From an uncultured Draconibacterium sp. (lineage in GTDB: Bacteria; Bacteroidota; Bacteroidia; Bacteroidales; Prolixibacteraceae): DNA of 64,000 bases. Below, piece by piece: positions 27,426-36,289 of this stretch (positions within the stretch are counted from its first letter, which is position 1; each line of letters opens with the position of its first letter). Under the pieces are notes generated by a model. The model was not told where the DNA came from, searched no databases, and saw only the letters and a list, made by a program, of their open reading frames with translations. The DNA is taken from contig CANLMQ010000010.1 in the NCBI GenBank assembly GCA_947492175.1, forward strand, positions 124,001 through 188,000, in the 5' to 3' direction. A program made the position numbers and the translations under genes.

Positions 27426-28166
27426 TCATATCACAAACTCAACTTCCTTAAACAAAAACTCCGATATTTCCCCCGATTTCTTCTGAAGCTGAAGTTGTCC
27501 GAATTCGCCAATACCAACAATACGTGCAACAAATTCATTACCATCTTTGCGGAATAAACTCCATTGCTTTTGCCTGAAAAGCTGCGCCATATAAGCTTTA
27601 TTAATCATTTCAAAATTACCGTTCATCAATTCGTCCATCAACAAATTAAAGCAGTTAAAAAACTCAGTCAAAACAACTTGCACCAGGTACTCTTTGCCAG
27701 TTAATTGTTTAAGCGACACGGGGTTTGGTGCATCCGATTTAAAACATTCCTGGTTCAGATTCAGGCCAATCCCGATAATTGTAGAGTCAAGCCAACTTCC
27801 TTTTATGGTGTTTTCAATTAAAATCCCTGCAATCTTTTTATTGCCTACATAAATATCGTTTGGCCACTTAATGTGGACTTCCTTGATTTCTTTTTTTAAT
27901 ACTTCAACCAAAGCAAGGCTAACTATCTTAGAAATAAAAAACTGCTTCCCTGCATCCAAAAAACCGGGGTATAAAATCAGGCTGAATAAAAGATTCTTAT
28001 TTGCCTCACTTTCCCAAAAATTACCTTCTTGTCCTTTACCTCTTTTCTGGTAGTGTGCCAAAACGACAGTACCCTCTACTGCCTTGTCCGCAATCAGTTG
28101 CTTGGCATAGTTGTTGGTACTGTCCACCTCGTTTAATACTATGGTATTCTTGTCTGTTAAAAACAT
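27426..28166 (-). CDS. birA: Biotin-[acetyl-CoA-carboxylase] ligase
   Basis: About 246 residues from the ATG at 28166; an in-frame start 24 codons upstream gives an extension without similarity to the family. It activates biotin as biotinyl-AMP and attaches it to carboxylase carrier proteins. Visible motifs are STNNYA, the biotin-binding KRGKGQEGNFW, and KWPNDIYVGNKKIAGIL. There is no N-terminal winged helix, so it is the single-function type that does not repress biotin genes. A CAAAAGTA at 28175-28182 on the plus strand reads as a -7 element on the minus strand but would leave almost no leader. Confidence 0.93.
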   Translation of the reverse strand: MFLTDKNTIVLNEVDSTNNYAKQLIADKAVEGTVVLAHYQKRGKGQEGNFWESEANKNLLFSLILYPGFLDAGKQFFISKIVSLALVEVLKKEIKEVHIKWPNDIYVGNKKIAGILIENTIKGSWLDSTIIGIGLNLNQECFKSDAPNPVSLKQLTGKEYLVQVVLTEFFNCFNLLMDELMNGNFEMINKAYMAQLFRQKQWSLFRKDGNEFVARIVGIGEFGQLQLQKKSGEISEFLFKEVEFVI

Positions 28167-28220
28167 ATAAGATTCAAAAGTAAACCATTCTTTCGGAAAA
28201 TGGTTAATGGACAAAAAGAT

Positions 28221-28228
28221 TATCTTTG
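28221..28228 (+). promoter_or_regulatory. -7 element of the rsfS-ftsH-cdsA operon (TATCTTTG)
   Basis: Exact TAnnTTTG match 20 bases before the rsfS ATG. No convincing TTTG upstream. Confidence 0.5.
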
Positions 28229-28247
28229 TATTGTACAATAATTATAT

Positions 28248-28619
28248 ATGAAGCAAAAAACAGGGGAAACAAAAATTTTAAGAGAAGCAGTTCTTGAAGG
28301 CATACAAAGAATAAAAGGGAAAAATATTACCATTGTTGACTTAGAGAGCATACAACATACTGAATGTGGCCATTTTATTATTTGCCACGGAACATCTTCG
28401 ACCCAGGTAAGTTCGATTGCACATTCGGTTGAAGAAACCGTAAAAGAAATTACCGGCGACGATGTTTGGCACAGGGATGGTTACCGCAATGCACTATGGA
28501 TTTTGTTGGATTATGGCGATGTAATGGTGCATATTTTTCAGAAAGAAGCCAGGGAATTTTATAACCTGGAAGGACTTTGGGCCGACGCAAAAATTATTAA
28601 TATTGAAGACGAGAATTAA
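28248..28619 (+). CDS. rsfS: Ribosome silencing factor
   Basis: 123 residues. RsfS binds L14 (uL14) on the large subunit and stops subunit joining under starvation. The family motif is seen in VDLESIQHTECGHFIICHGTSSTQVSSIA and in WHRDGYRNALWILLDYGDVMVHIF. It is the first gene of an operon with ftsH, the LUD gene, cdsA and pssA, which is a common arrangement in Bacteroidota. The ftsH start lies 8 bases after its stop. Confidence 0.94.
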   Translation: MKQKTGETKILREAVLEGIQRIKGKNITIVDLESIQHTECGHFIICHGTSSTQVSSIAHSVEETVKEITGDDVWHRDGYRNALWILLDYGDVMVHIFQKEAREFYNLEGLWADAKIINIEDEN

Positions 28620-28626
28620 ACGAAGC

Positions 28627-30714
28627 ATGACAGAAAATAAGGATAATAACAAGCAAAAAGATCAGAACAACCAGAATAACCCTTTTGGTCGTTTTAATTC
28701 AAATAAAAAAGTTGACGGGAAACCGCCAAAATTTAATGCCTACTGGATTTATGGTATTATCGCCATTGTATTTTTAGTTGTACAATTTTATGTAAGCAAC
28801 AGCCGCGGCCCCGTTGAAACAACCTGGAGTAAGGTAAAATCAACCATGCTCGCCAGTAACGATGTTGAAAGAATTGTAGTTGTTAACGAAGAAGTAGCCC
28901 AGATCTACATTAAAAAAGACAGGCTTAAAAATTACGAAGCTGAATTTGAAGGAAACTTTTCGAAGCCGGCAGAAGTTGGCCCGCACTTTACCTTTAATAT
29001 TGGATCGGTTGAAACCTTTGAAAATAATTTAAAAGAGGCTCAGAAAGGATCATCGTCAACTGAAATCCTGCCTGAGTACAAAAAAGAAACAAACTGGGCA
29101 CGCGATATTATCTGGTCTATTGGACCATTTGTGTTAATAATCCTGCTCTGGTGGTGGATTTTCCGTAGGATGAGCCGTGGTGGTGCCGGGGGAGGTGCCG
29201 GAGGTATTTTTAACGTTGGAAAATCGCAGGCCAAAGTTTTTGATAAAGACCAAAAAGTATCAACAAATTTTAAAGATGTTGCAGGTTTGGCAGAAGCCAA
29301 ACAGGAAGTTGAAGAAATAGTAGAATTTCTGAAAAGTCCGGCAAAATACACAAAACTGGGTGGTAAAATTCCGAAAGGAGCGCTGCTGGTTGGCCCTCCG
29401 GGAACAGGAAAAACATTACTCGCAAAAGCCGTTGCAGGCGAAGCCAATGTTCCATTCTTCTCCATGTCTGGTTCCGATTTTGTTGAAATGTTTGTGGGAG
29501 TTGGAGCTTCGCGTGTTCGCGACTTGTTTAAACAAGCCAAAGAAAAAGCACCTTGTATTATTTTTATCGACGAAATTGACGCCATTGGACGTGCCCGGGG
29601 GCGGAACCCCAACATGGGATCGAACGACGAACGTGAGAACACACTCAACCAGCTACTTACTGAAATGGATGGTTTTGATACCAACAGTGGAGTAATCATT
29701 CTGGCAGCAACCAACCGTGCCGATATTCTTGACCGTGCGTTAATGCGTGCCGGACGTTTCGACAGGCAAATTCATGTTGAACTGCCCGATCTGAATGAAC
29801 GTGCTGAGATATTTAATGTGCATTTACGCCCTCTGAAATTAAACGAAAATGCCAAAGTTGATTTTCTGGCCAAACAAACTCCCGGATTTTCAGGAGCAGA
29901 TATTGCCAATGTTTGTAACGAAGCTGCATTAATAGCTGCGCGAAAAAACCGTGATTCGGTTACAAAACAAGATTTTCTGGATGCAGTTGACCGTATTATT
30001 GGCGGTTTGGAAAAGAAAAATAAAATCATCTCGCAGGATGAAAAGAAAACAATCGCTTACCACGAAGCAGGACATGCTACAATAAGCTGGCTGCTTGAAC
30101 ATGCACATCCGCTTGTAAAAGTAACTATTGTCCCAAGGGGAAAAGCTTTAGGTGCAGCATGGTATTTACCAGAAGAGCGCTCCATTACAACAAAAGAGCA
30201 ATTGCTGGATGAAATGGCTTCGGCGCTTGGAGGACGTGCAGCAGAAGAAATTATCTTCAAGAAAATATCGTCAGGGGCACAAAACGATTTGGAAAAAGTA
30301 ACCAAGCAAGCTTATGCAATGGTTAGCATTTTTGGAATGAGCGAAAAAGTTGGAAATGTTAGTTATTACGATTCAACAGGTCAGTCAGACTATTCGTTTA
30401 CAAAACCATATAGCGAAAAAACTGCTGAATTAATTGACGAAGAAGTAAAAATATTAATCGACAGTCAATATATCAGGGCTAAAAAAGTTCTTCTCGACAA
30501 TGCAGAAGGACATCAGAAGCTAGCCAACTTACTTTTGGAAAGAGAAGTAATTTTCAGTGAAGATCTGGAAGAAATTTTCGGGAAACGTCCCTGGGATACA
30601 AAGCATGTAATCCCTGAAAACGGAAATGGAAATAAAACAGAAGCAGAAGCTGCTGCTGAAAAATCGGATAAACAAGAAACAAAAGATTCTGAGCAGGAAT
30701 CGACTAATGAATAA
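28627..30714 (+). CDS. ftsH: ATP-dependent zinc metalloprotease FtsH
   Basis: 695 residues from the ATG at 28627; a TTG start 24 bases upstream would overlap rsfS and is unlikely. The protein has an N-terminal helix, an extracytoplasmic part, a second helix, the AAA domain with GPPGTGKT and IIFIDEIDAIG, and the zinc site HEAGH (AYHEAGHATISW). It is the membrane-anchored quality-control protease. The C-terminus is long, acidic and low in complexity (Glu, Lys, Ala-rich), as in related Bacteroidota. The stop is followed at once by the ATG of the next gene. Confidence 0.97.
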   Translation: MTENKDNNKQKDQNNQNNPFGRFNSNKKVDGKPPKFNAYWIYGIIAIVFLVVQFYVSNSRGPVETTWSKVKSTMLASNDVERIVVVNEEVAQIYIKKDRLKNYEAEFEGNFSKPAEVGPHFTFNIGSVETFENNLKEAQKGSSSTEILPEYKKETNWARDIIWSIGPFVLIILLWWWIFRRMSRGGAGGGAGGIFNVGKSQAKVFDKDQKVSTNFKDVAGLAEAKQEVEEIVEFLKSPAKYTKLGGKIPKGALLVGPPGTGKTLLAKAVAGEANVPFFSMSGSDFVEMFVGVGASRVRDLFKQAKEKAPCIIFIDEIDAIGRARGRNPNMGSNDERENTLNQLLTEMDGFDTNSGVIILAATNRADILDRALMRAGRFDRQIHVELPDLNERAEIFNVHLRPLKLNENAKVDFLAKQTPGFSGADIANVCNEAALIAARKNRDSVTKQDFLDAVDRIIGGLEKKNKIISQDEKKTIAYHEAGHATISWLLEHAHPLVKVTIVPRGKALGAAWYLPEERSITTKEQLLDEMASALGGRAAEEIIFKKISSGAQNDLEKVTKQAYAMVSIFGMSEKVGNVSYYDSTGQSDYSFTKPYSEKTAELIDEEVKILIDSQYIRAKKVLLDNAEGHQKLANLLLEREVIFSEDLEEIFGKRPWDTKHVIPENGNGNKTEAEAAAEKSDKQETKDSEQESTNE

Positions 30715-31329
30715 ATGAGTACGGCACGGCAGGACATATTGAACAAGCTAAAAAAAGCCGTTCATCCAGCCCCTGAAAAGCCGGACTTTGATGCTCCCGT
30801 TTATTTTTCCATCGATAAACCTTTAGAACTCGCTTTCAAAGAAAATCTGGAAAAAGTAAACGGGAGTGTTACTATTTGCGAATCGTCAGATGATGTGGCC
30901 GGTAAACTTAAGACTTTGCTTTCGAAGATTGAGTCGGAGAATATATGCTGCCACGAGAAAGCTTTGCAAAACCTTCTTGCAAAAAATAATATTCCATTTA
31001 TAAATTGCGTAAAATTACCTAAATCAATTGAGATTGGAATTACCTCATGCGAATATCTTGTTGCTCACACAGGTTCGGTAATGGTAAGTTCTGCTTTAAA
31101 AGGTGCCCGACAATCGTTTGTTTATCCGCCGGTTCATGCTGTAGTTGCCCGAAAAGATCAGTTGGTTGATTACCTTGAAACTGCTTATTCAAAAATTCAG
31201 GTAAAATACAGAAGACAGTTACCTTCGTTAATTACAATGATTACCGGGCCAAGTCGTACGGCCGATATTGAAAAAACCTTGGTACTTGGCGCACACGGCC
31301 CCCGGGAATTGCACGTTTACATTTATTAA
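30715..31329 (+). CDS. LUD-domain protein (LutC/YkgG family)
   Basis: 204 residues. The LUD fold is recognisable from the central ITSCEYLVAHTGSVMVSSA and GPSRTADIEKTLVLGAHGPRELHVYIY at the C-terminus. In lactate-utilisation operons the family works with LutA and LutB, but here it stands alone inside the ftsH-cdsA operon, a position it often has in Bacteroidota. The function there is not known. Its ATG is adjacent to the ftsH stop, so the two are translationally coupled. Confidence 0.88.
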   Translation: MSTARQDILNKLKKAVHPAPEKPDFDAPVYFSIDKPLELAFKENLEKVNGSVTICESSDDVAGKLKTLLSKIESENICCHEKALQNLLAKNNIPFINCVKLPKSIEIGITSCEYLVAHTGSVMVSSALKGARQSFVYPPVHAVVARKDQLVDYLETAYSKIQVKYRRQLPSLITMITGPSRTADIEKTLVLGAHGPRELHVYIY

Positions 31330-31338
31330 CTCTCCGGT

Positions 31339-31369
31339 TTTGGAAGAATACGGGAAAGGAGTATCTTTG
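31339..31369 (+). promoter_or_regulatory. Internal promoter TTTG-N19-TATCTTTG
   Basis: TTTG at 31339-31342 and TATCTTTG at 31362-31369 with 19 bases between them, one of the best promoter matches in the window. It lies 10 bases after the LUD stop. It could drive the small ORF at 31394 and cdsA-pssA independently of ftsH. Confidence 0.6.
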
Positions 31370-31393
31370 TCCGCTTCAGTATATAAAATTGAA

Positions 31394-31531
31394 ATGAGCA
31401 AAAACAGACCGGAAATAGCTAAAATAGAGATTGTGGTTTTTAACCGGACTACTACTACATTGCAATTATTAGAGATTGGCAATTCTGCATCTTCCAAAGT
31501 TAATCTACTCAAAGAATTGACAAGTGAGTAA
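31394..31531 (+). CDS. Possible small protein of 45 residues
   Basis: The frame is open from far upstream but the first ATG after the internal promoter is at 31394, giving a 45-residue product of the type IAKIEIVVFNRTTTTLQLLEIG. It overlaps the GTG start of cdsA by 8 bases, which would allow coupling. No family was recognised and there is no membrane helix. It may be no more than the cdsA leader. Confidence 0.3.
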   Translation: MSKNRPEIAKIEIVVFNRTTTTLQLLEIGNSASSKVNLLKELTSE

Positions 31532-32354
31532 TTTAGTAAAACGAACCATATTCGGAACTGTTTATGTTCTGATTATGCTGGGCGGAACGCTTATCCACCC
31601 CTATGCTTTTGTTGCAATATTTGCTGCAATTCTGTTTTTTACACAATTCGAGTTTTATAATGTAATTGAACAAGCCGGACACAAACCTTCCAAATGGGTA
31701 GGAACAATCTCCGGTGTGCTGTTTTTCCTGATTACTTTTCTTGTTTCAATCGGAATATTACCCAGACCATTCAATTTAACTTTTATTCCAATCATTGTAT
31801 TTATTTTTATTTTCGAAATAATAAGCAGTCGCGAACATACACTGGAAAACAGTGGATTAAATGTACTTGGCTTTATATACATTGCCGGTCCGTTTAGTTT
31901 TATGAATTTTTTAATCCATACAACTATCAACAATCAACCCAACAGTTTTTATCCCTGGATATTAGCTGGCATTTTCCTGATTTTGTGGGTGAACGATTCA
32001 TTTGCCTACCTCATCGGTTCGGCTTTTGGGAAACATAAGATGTGTGCAAAAATATCTCCAAAAAAATCGTGGGAAGGATTGATTGGAGGCGCTGTTTTTG
32101 CAACCATCATGGGAATAGTAAACGCAGTTCTTTTTCAGGCAATAAGTATGACCAGTTGGATTATAATAGCCCTGTTAACTGTGGTTTTCGGAACTTTTGG
32201 CGATTTATTCCAGTCGAAACTTAAACGAGAGATTGGAGTAAAAGACTCTGGAAAAATCCTTCCAGGACATGGAGGATTTCTTGATCGTTTGGATAGTTTG
32301 CTTTTTGCTATACCTATAATTTTCTTGTGGTTAATATTTTCAGGAATCCTTTAA
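31524..32354 (+). CDS. cdsA: Phosphatidate cytidylyltransferase
   Basis: 276 residues starting at a GTG (MSNLVKRTI). It makes CDP-diacylglycerol from phosphatidate and CTP in the inner membrane. About seven helices are seen, with the family signature near the C-terminus: KDSGKILPGHGGFLDRLDS. It is followed 11 bases later by pssA, the next enzyme of the phosphatidylserine/phosphatidylethanolamine branch. No psd lies between them. Confidence 0.95.
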   Translation: MSNLVKRTIFGTVYVLIMLGGTLIHPYAFVAIFAAILFFTQFEFYNVIEQAGHKPSKWVGTISGVLFFLITFLVSIGILPRPFNLTFIPIIVFIFIFEIISSREHTLENSGLNVLGFIYIAGPFSFMNFLIHTTINNQPNSFYPWILAGIFLILWVNDSFAYLIGSAFGKHKMCAKISPKKSWEGLIGGAVFATIMGIVNAVLFQAISMTSWIIIALLTVVFGTFGDLFQSKLKREIGVKDSGKILPGHGGFLDRLDSLLFAIPIIFLWLIFSGIL

Positions 32355-32365
32355 CAACTTATTTT

Positions 32366-33112
32366 ATGCGAAGTATTATCCGGCAAATACCAAACTTTAT
32401 AACCTCACTGAACCTTACTTCAGGAGTACTTGCAACTATTTTTGCCATCGACGGGCACCTGATTTGGGCAGGAATTTTTATCTGCCTGGCCTCGGTTTTC
32501 GACTTTCTGGATGGAATGGCTGCACGTGCTTTAAAGGCATACTCAGAAACTGGAAAACAACTGGATTCATTATCTGATTTGGTTTCGTTTGGTGTAGCTC
32601 CGGGGGCAATTCTTTTTACCTTACTCGAATTCTCTTTATACGGAAAAAATCAACCCATTCACGAAATAAGCGGACAATGGTACGAGTGGATAATTCTGTT
32701 TTCTGCTTTCCTTATCCCGGTTTTTGGTGCAATCCGGTTAGCCAGATTTAATGTTTTTTCGAGCGACGAAACTTTTTTCAGAGGACTGGCCATTCCTTCC
32801 AACGGTATTTTTTGGGCATCGCTCGGATTAATGCTCGAATTCCCGAAATATCAAGAGTATTTCAAAGTAATTTACTCAACAAAAATTTTAGTAATGCTTG
32901 CCTTTTTTATGGCAGGAATGATGGTAATAAACTTACCCATGTTCTCATTGAAAATGAGCAATTTCTCGTGGAAAGACAACTGGTATCGTTATGTATTTCT
33001 TTTATTAGCCATAGTACTCCTGGCTACTTTACATGTATATGGATTGGCTCTAACCATTTTCCTTTACATTATTTTGAATGTGATTTTTTATCTTTTTAAA
33101 GTTGAATATTAA
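32366..33112 (+). CDS. pssA: CDP-diacylglycerol-serine O-phosphatidyltransferase
   Basis: 248 residues from the ATG at 32366 (an upstream TTG overlaps cdsA). The CDP-alcohol phosphatidyltransferase motif is DGMAARALKAYSETGKQLDSLSD, fitting DGx2ARx8Gx3Dx3D. It joins serine to CDP-diacylglycerol, making phosphatidylserine. The neighbouring cdsA supports the substrate assignment. It ends the operon; no clear intrinsic terminator follows on this strand. Confidence 0.93.
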   Translation: MRSIIRQIPNFITSLNLTSGVLATIFAIDGHLIWAGIFICLASVFDFLDGMAARALKAYSETGKQLDSLSDLVSFGVAPGAILFTLLEFSLYGKNQPIHEISGQWYEWIILFSAFLIPVFGAIRLARFNVFSSDETFFRGLAIPSNGIFWASLGLMLEFPKYQEYFKVIYSTKILVMLAFFMAGMMVINLPMFSLKMSNFSWKDNWYRYVFLLLAIVLLATLHVYGLALTIFLYIILNVIFYLFKVEY

Positions 33113-33431
33113 AATTGGAACTATTTCTAATTCCTGTAGAGCCAACATTATACCTTAATTTTTAGGCATAAAAAAAGCCCCTGAAAACGGAAGAAAATAT
33201 TTTCCCGAGGGAAAGATTAATAATACGCCATGACAAATTGACTCCCGAAACCAGAGGCTAATATTTTATAAACCTCTACAAATACCTTGACAAGAAGTAC
33301 TTGTAAATTAGTTAACAACAAATTGGGAAAGATGTTTTTGAATTGGAAAATAAATTGTTGTTTTTTTTGAAAAACAATGCCATATAAAAGCAGTCTAATA
33401 TATGGCATTGGCATAATTTGATTTGTTTCAA
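33113..33431. other. Intergenic region between convergent genes
   Basis: 319 bases, AT-rich. It holds an 11-bp perfect inverted repeat (33376-33386 and 33399-33409) listed separately. A poly-A stretch followed by GCCCC at about 33172 has no matching stem. No open frame with coding character was seen. Confidence 0.6.
33376..33409 (-). terminator. Hairpin after the sigma54-type regulator gene
   Basis: Perfect inverted repeat AATGCCATATA / TATATGGCATT with a 12-base loop. On the minus strand it is followed by GTTTTTC. It starts about 22 bases after the stop of the regulator gene, so a terminator is likely. Confidence 0.5.
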
Positions 33432-34595
33432 TTATTTTAAAGGTGCTGCAAACTTCAATACATCGGCTTCATTAATCTCCTGATCGCAAAGAATAATAAG
33501 TCTTTCAATTACATTCCGGAATTCACGAATATTACCTGTCCAGTTTATTTTTTGCAATTCTTTAATTGCCTTTGCTGTAATGGTTTTCTCAGGCATTCCG
33601 TATTCGCTGCAAATTTGTGAAAGGAAATGATTGGCAAGTAGCGGGATATCATCAATCCTTTCGTTTAACGATGGAACTTTAATGAGTATAACACTTAACC
33701 GGTGATATAAATCTTCCCTGAAGTTGTTATTATCAATTTCTTCTGAAAGATTTTTATTGGTGGCTGCCACTACACGTACATCAACTTTAATGTGTTTATC
33801 GCCACCTACCCTGCTAATAATGTTTTCCTGTAAAGCTCTCAAAACCTTGGCCTGCGCAGAAAGGCTCATATCGCCAATTTCATCAAGAAACAATGTTCCG
33901 CCATTGGCTTGTTCAAATTTTCCTTTTCGCTGTTTCACTGCCGAAGTAAAAGCTCCTTTTTCATGCCCAAACAATTCGCTTTCTATTAGCTCTGAAGGAA
34001 TGGCTGCACAATTTACTTCCACAAATGGCCCCGATGCCCGCGAACTGTTATCGTGCACTCTACGGGCTACCAACTCTTTTCCCGAGCCGTTTGGTCCGGT
34101 AATCAGAATACGTGCATCGGTTGATGCAACCCGGTCGGCCATGCCAATAACTTCGCTGATAGCTTTTGACTCACCTATTATTTCGTATTTTTTATTGACT
34201 TTTTTCTTCAGGACTTTTGTTTCGGTTACTAAATTCGATTTATCCATTGCATTACGTATGGTAATCAACAATCGATTTAAGTCCAAAGGTTTTTCGATAT
34301 AATCAAAAGCGCCTTTTTTAATCGAATCTACAGCCGTATCAATATTTCCATGTCCAGAAATCATTACTACAGGCGTATCAGGAGCCAAAACCACCAGGCG
34401 CTCTAAAACTTCAATTCCATCCAAACCGGGCATTTTAATATCGCACAGCACAACATCGTATTCTGCTGATCGAATTCTTTCCAGCCCTTTGTTGCCATCT
34501 TCCGCTAAATCAACTTCATATTTTTCGTATTCCAAAATATCTTTTAGGGTGTTTCGAATACTTCTCTCGTCATCTATTACCAGGATTCTTGACAT
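33432..34595 (-). CDS. NtrC-type response regulator lacking the DNA-binding domain
   Basis: 387 residues. Receiver domain 1-120 with the phospho-acceptor Asp52 in VVLCDIKMPG; sigma54-interacting AAA+ domain of about 145-365 with the Walker A GPNGSGKE and Walker B TLFLDEIGDM. The sigma54-contacting loop reads GAFTSA instead of GAFTGA. The protein ends at VLKFAAPLK, directly after the AAA+ lid, where a Fis-type helix-turn-helix of about 60-80 residues is normal. No such domain is found in the other frames downstream, so a simple frameshift is unlikely. No histidine kinase lies nearby. A -7-like CAAAAATA (34644-34651 on the plus strand) gives a possible promoter. Confidence 0.88.
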   Translation of the reverse strand: MSRILVIDDERSIRNTLKDILEYEKYEVDLAEDGNKGLERIRSAEYDVVLCDIKMPGLDGIEVLERLVVLAPDTPVVMISGHGNIDTAVDSIKKGAFDYIEKPLDLNRLLITIRNAMDKSNLVTETKVLKKKVNKKYEIIGESKAISEVIGMADRVASTDARILITGPNGSGKELVARRVHDNSSRASGPFVEVNCAAIPSELIESELFGHEKGAFTSAVKQRKGKFEQANGGTLFLDEIGDMSLSAQAKVLRALQENIISRVGGDKHIKVDVRVVAATNKNLSEEIDNNNFREDLYHRLSVILIKVPSLNERIDDIPLLANHFLSQICSEYGMPEKTITAKAIKELQKINWTGNIREFRNVIERLIILCDQEINEADVLKFAAPLK

Positions 34596-34910
34596 AATAT
34601 TGCTTTCTATTTAAATGTAAAAATAGTGTTCGCTAGCCGTATACAAAAATAGTTCCAACAAAAAATAAATATGTATAAAATATTCAAAAAATTATGTAAC
34701 ACAGTTCTCACAAACAAACCTGTTAAAATATGGTTCCTGCCAACATCACGCAAAACTCTAATAACCTTCACATTACAAAATCAACCATACTCATACTACT
34801 ATTCTGACACTGAAAAAACTTCACAAAAAATCCCGAAGAAATAAATCTCCGGGATCTTTTATACCTTATCAACTAAAAGAAAATCTATCTGAAGAATCTA
34901 CTCATTTTTG
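34596..34910. other. Intergenic region, regulator promoter and sulfur-operon terminator
   Basis: 315 bases. A -7 element for the regulator reads on the minus strand from 34651-34644, with no clear -33. The terminator of the polysulfide operon is at 34825-34855. The rest is AT-rich and shows no gene. Confidence 0.6.
34825..34855 (-). terminator. Intrinsic terminator of the psr-yeeE-rhodanese operon
   Basis: Read on the minus strand, ATCCCG and CGGGAT (34855-34850 and 34835-34830) pair, with three more inner pairs beyond one mismatch, and the stem is followed by six T residues. It lies about 55 bases after the last gene. Confidence 0.75.
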
Positions 34911-35549
34911 CTAGCAGCCACCTGCAGCCACAACCGTTTTCTTTCTGCGTTGTACCTGAACCTCCTGCTTTTCGGTTGACGTACCACCTACTTTCCCATT
35001 TTTGGGAGCCGCCATTTCTGCATAATTGTGTCTTGGAAAACCAATATAATACCCGTCGTCATCTATTGTTGCAGCCAAATCATCTTTATGCTCGAAGTAA
35101 TATTTGTACCCTCCCAAAAGCAATTTTACATTATCGAATCCAACCTGGCGAAATAACATCCAGGGACCGTTGGCATGCAACTCATCACTGCCATACAAAA
35201 CAACAGTAACATTCATTTTTTTCAGTTCTTCCAGTCGTGCAATGTTTTCTTCGCTACTTAAATTATTAGCCGATATATTTTCAGCTCCGGGAATATGTCC
35301 CTGTCCAAAAGTAAAATTATCGCGAATATCGAACAGAACCACATCTTTAGTTTCCTTCGTAATTACACCCTCCAATTCCCAGGGGAAAAAATAGGCTTCC
35401 GACTGAGTTACTTCTTCCACACTTTGCGCCATGTTTAGTTCATACGACATCAAAGGCTTTCTCGTTGTTAAAAAACCCACAACTAAGAGAATTACAAACA
35501 CCGAAAGTGCAATTAGCGTTCTCCACGGATTTAATTCATGTATATGCAT
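34911..35549 (-). CDS. Membrane-anchored rhodanese-fold protein with Gly-Gly-Cys tail
   Basis: 212 residues. One N-terminal membrane helix (about 11-28), then a rhodanese-like domain with VVLFDIRDNFTFGQGHIPGA and LLLGGYKYYFE. The active-site loop that normally begins with Cys reads YGSDELHANG, so no catalytic Cys is present. The only cysteine of the whole protein is the last residue, in a basic tail ending RRKKTVVAAGGC. The neighbouring gene has the same tail. A role as a periplasmic sulfur carrier using the terminal Cys is inferred from this and from the operon context. Last gene of the psr operon. Confidence 0.82.
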   Translation of the reverse strand: MHIHELNPWRTLIALSVFVILLVVGFLTTRKPLMSYELNMAQSVEEVTQSEAYFFPWELEGVITKETKDVVLFDIRDNFTFGQGHIPGAENISANNLSSEENIARLEELKKMNVTVVLYGSDELHANGPWMLFRQVGFDNVKLLLGGYKYYFEHKDDLAATIDDDGYYIGFPRHNYAEMAAPKNGKVGGTSTEKQEVQVQRRKKTVVAAGGC

Positions 35550-35576
35550 TTTTTGATTTTTTTGTTTGATTATGAA

Positions 35577-36185
35577 TTAACAGCCACCGGCTACCACTGT
35601 TGTTTTTTCTCTTCTACGCACTTCAACCTTCGCTTTCGCTTCGCCAACTTCGGCTTTTGCCCCGGTAAAATAAAGCTGTGCACCTTTTCTAAACGAGTAA
35701 ATTTCTTGTACACTGCCAGGATCATCAGCAGATGGTTGCTTCGGATTGATTATTGTTTCCATCCATTTATTTAAACCACCCAGCATAACATATGTACCAT
35801 TAATTCCCAATCGTTTGGTCAATACCCAGCACTGATCTGCCTTAATTCCATCGTCAGAAATAAATACCACCTTTGTTCCGGGAATTCCAAAATACGACAG
35901 GTAATCGCCTGTTAAAACACTGTCGAGCGGAACATTTACAGAATTAGGTAGCGAAAACTCTTCAAATTCTGAATCGCTTCGAACATCCACCAGCATTAAA
36001 CCCGGATCGCCTTTTATAATCAATTTAGCCACCTGATCGGTTGTTACGTATCTTGTTGACTGAATTATTTCTTGTAATAACTTATCTGGTTCTATCTGAT
36101 TGGGCTCTTCTCCCCTGTCCAGGAATAATGTTCCTGCAGCCAGAATAAGCATGAGTATAGTAAGTATAATATAGTTTCTATTCAT
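35577..36185 (-). CDS. Second rhodanese-fold protein with Gly-Gly-Cys tail
   Basis: 202 residues from the ATG at 36185, which places the membrane helix at the N-terminus (IILTILMLILAAGTLF). The rhodanese-like domain has LMLVDVRSDSEFEEFSLPNSVNVP and VMLGGLNKW. The position of the catalytic Cys is taken by SDDGIKAD; a Cys two turns further (DQC) and the last residue are the only cysteines. The tail RRREKTTVVAGGC nearly repeats that of the next gene. It is co-directional with the YeeE/YedE genes upstream, 28 bases before the other paralogue, and probably shares its role in moving sulfane sulfur. Confidence 0.82.
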   Translation of the reverse strand: MNRNYIILTILMLILAAGTLFLDRGEEPNQIEPDKLLQEIIQSTRYVTTDQVAKLIIKGDPGLMLVDVRSDSEFEEFSLPNSVNVPLDSVLTGDYLSYFGIPGTKVVFISDDGIKADQCWVLTKRLGINGTYVMLGGLNKWMETIINPKQPSADDPGSVQEIYSFRKGAQLYFTGAKAEVGEAKAKVEVRRREKTTVVAGGC

Positions 36186-36289
36186 GTGTTTAATTTTATT
36201 TTGTTTATTAAGGTAACACATGGAATTCGCATGAATTTTAATTCCAACTGCCAGAAATGAAATATTCTTTTCATGCTCATTTCATTGCC

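Noticed and set aside
31268..31393. Longer version of the small frame before cdsA
   Set aside because: It would overlap the LUD gene in another frame, and the consensus promoter lies inside it.
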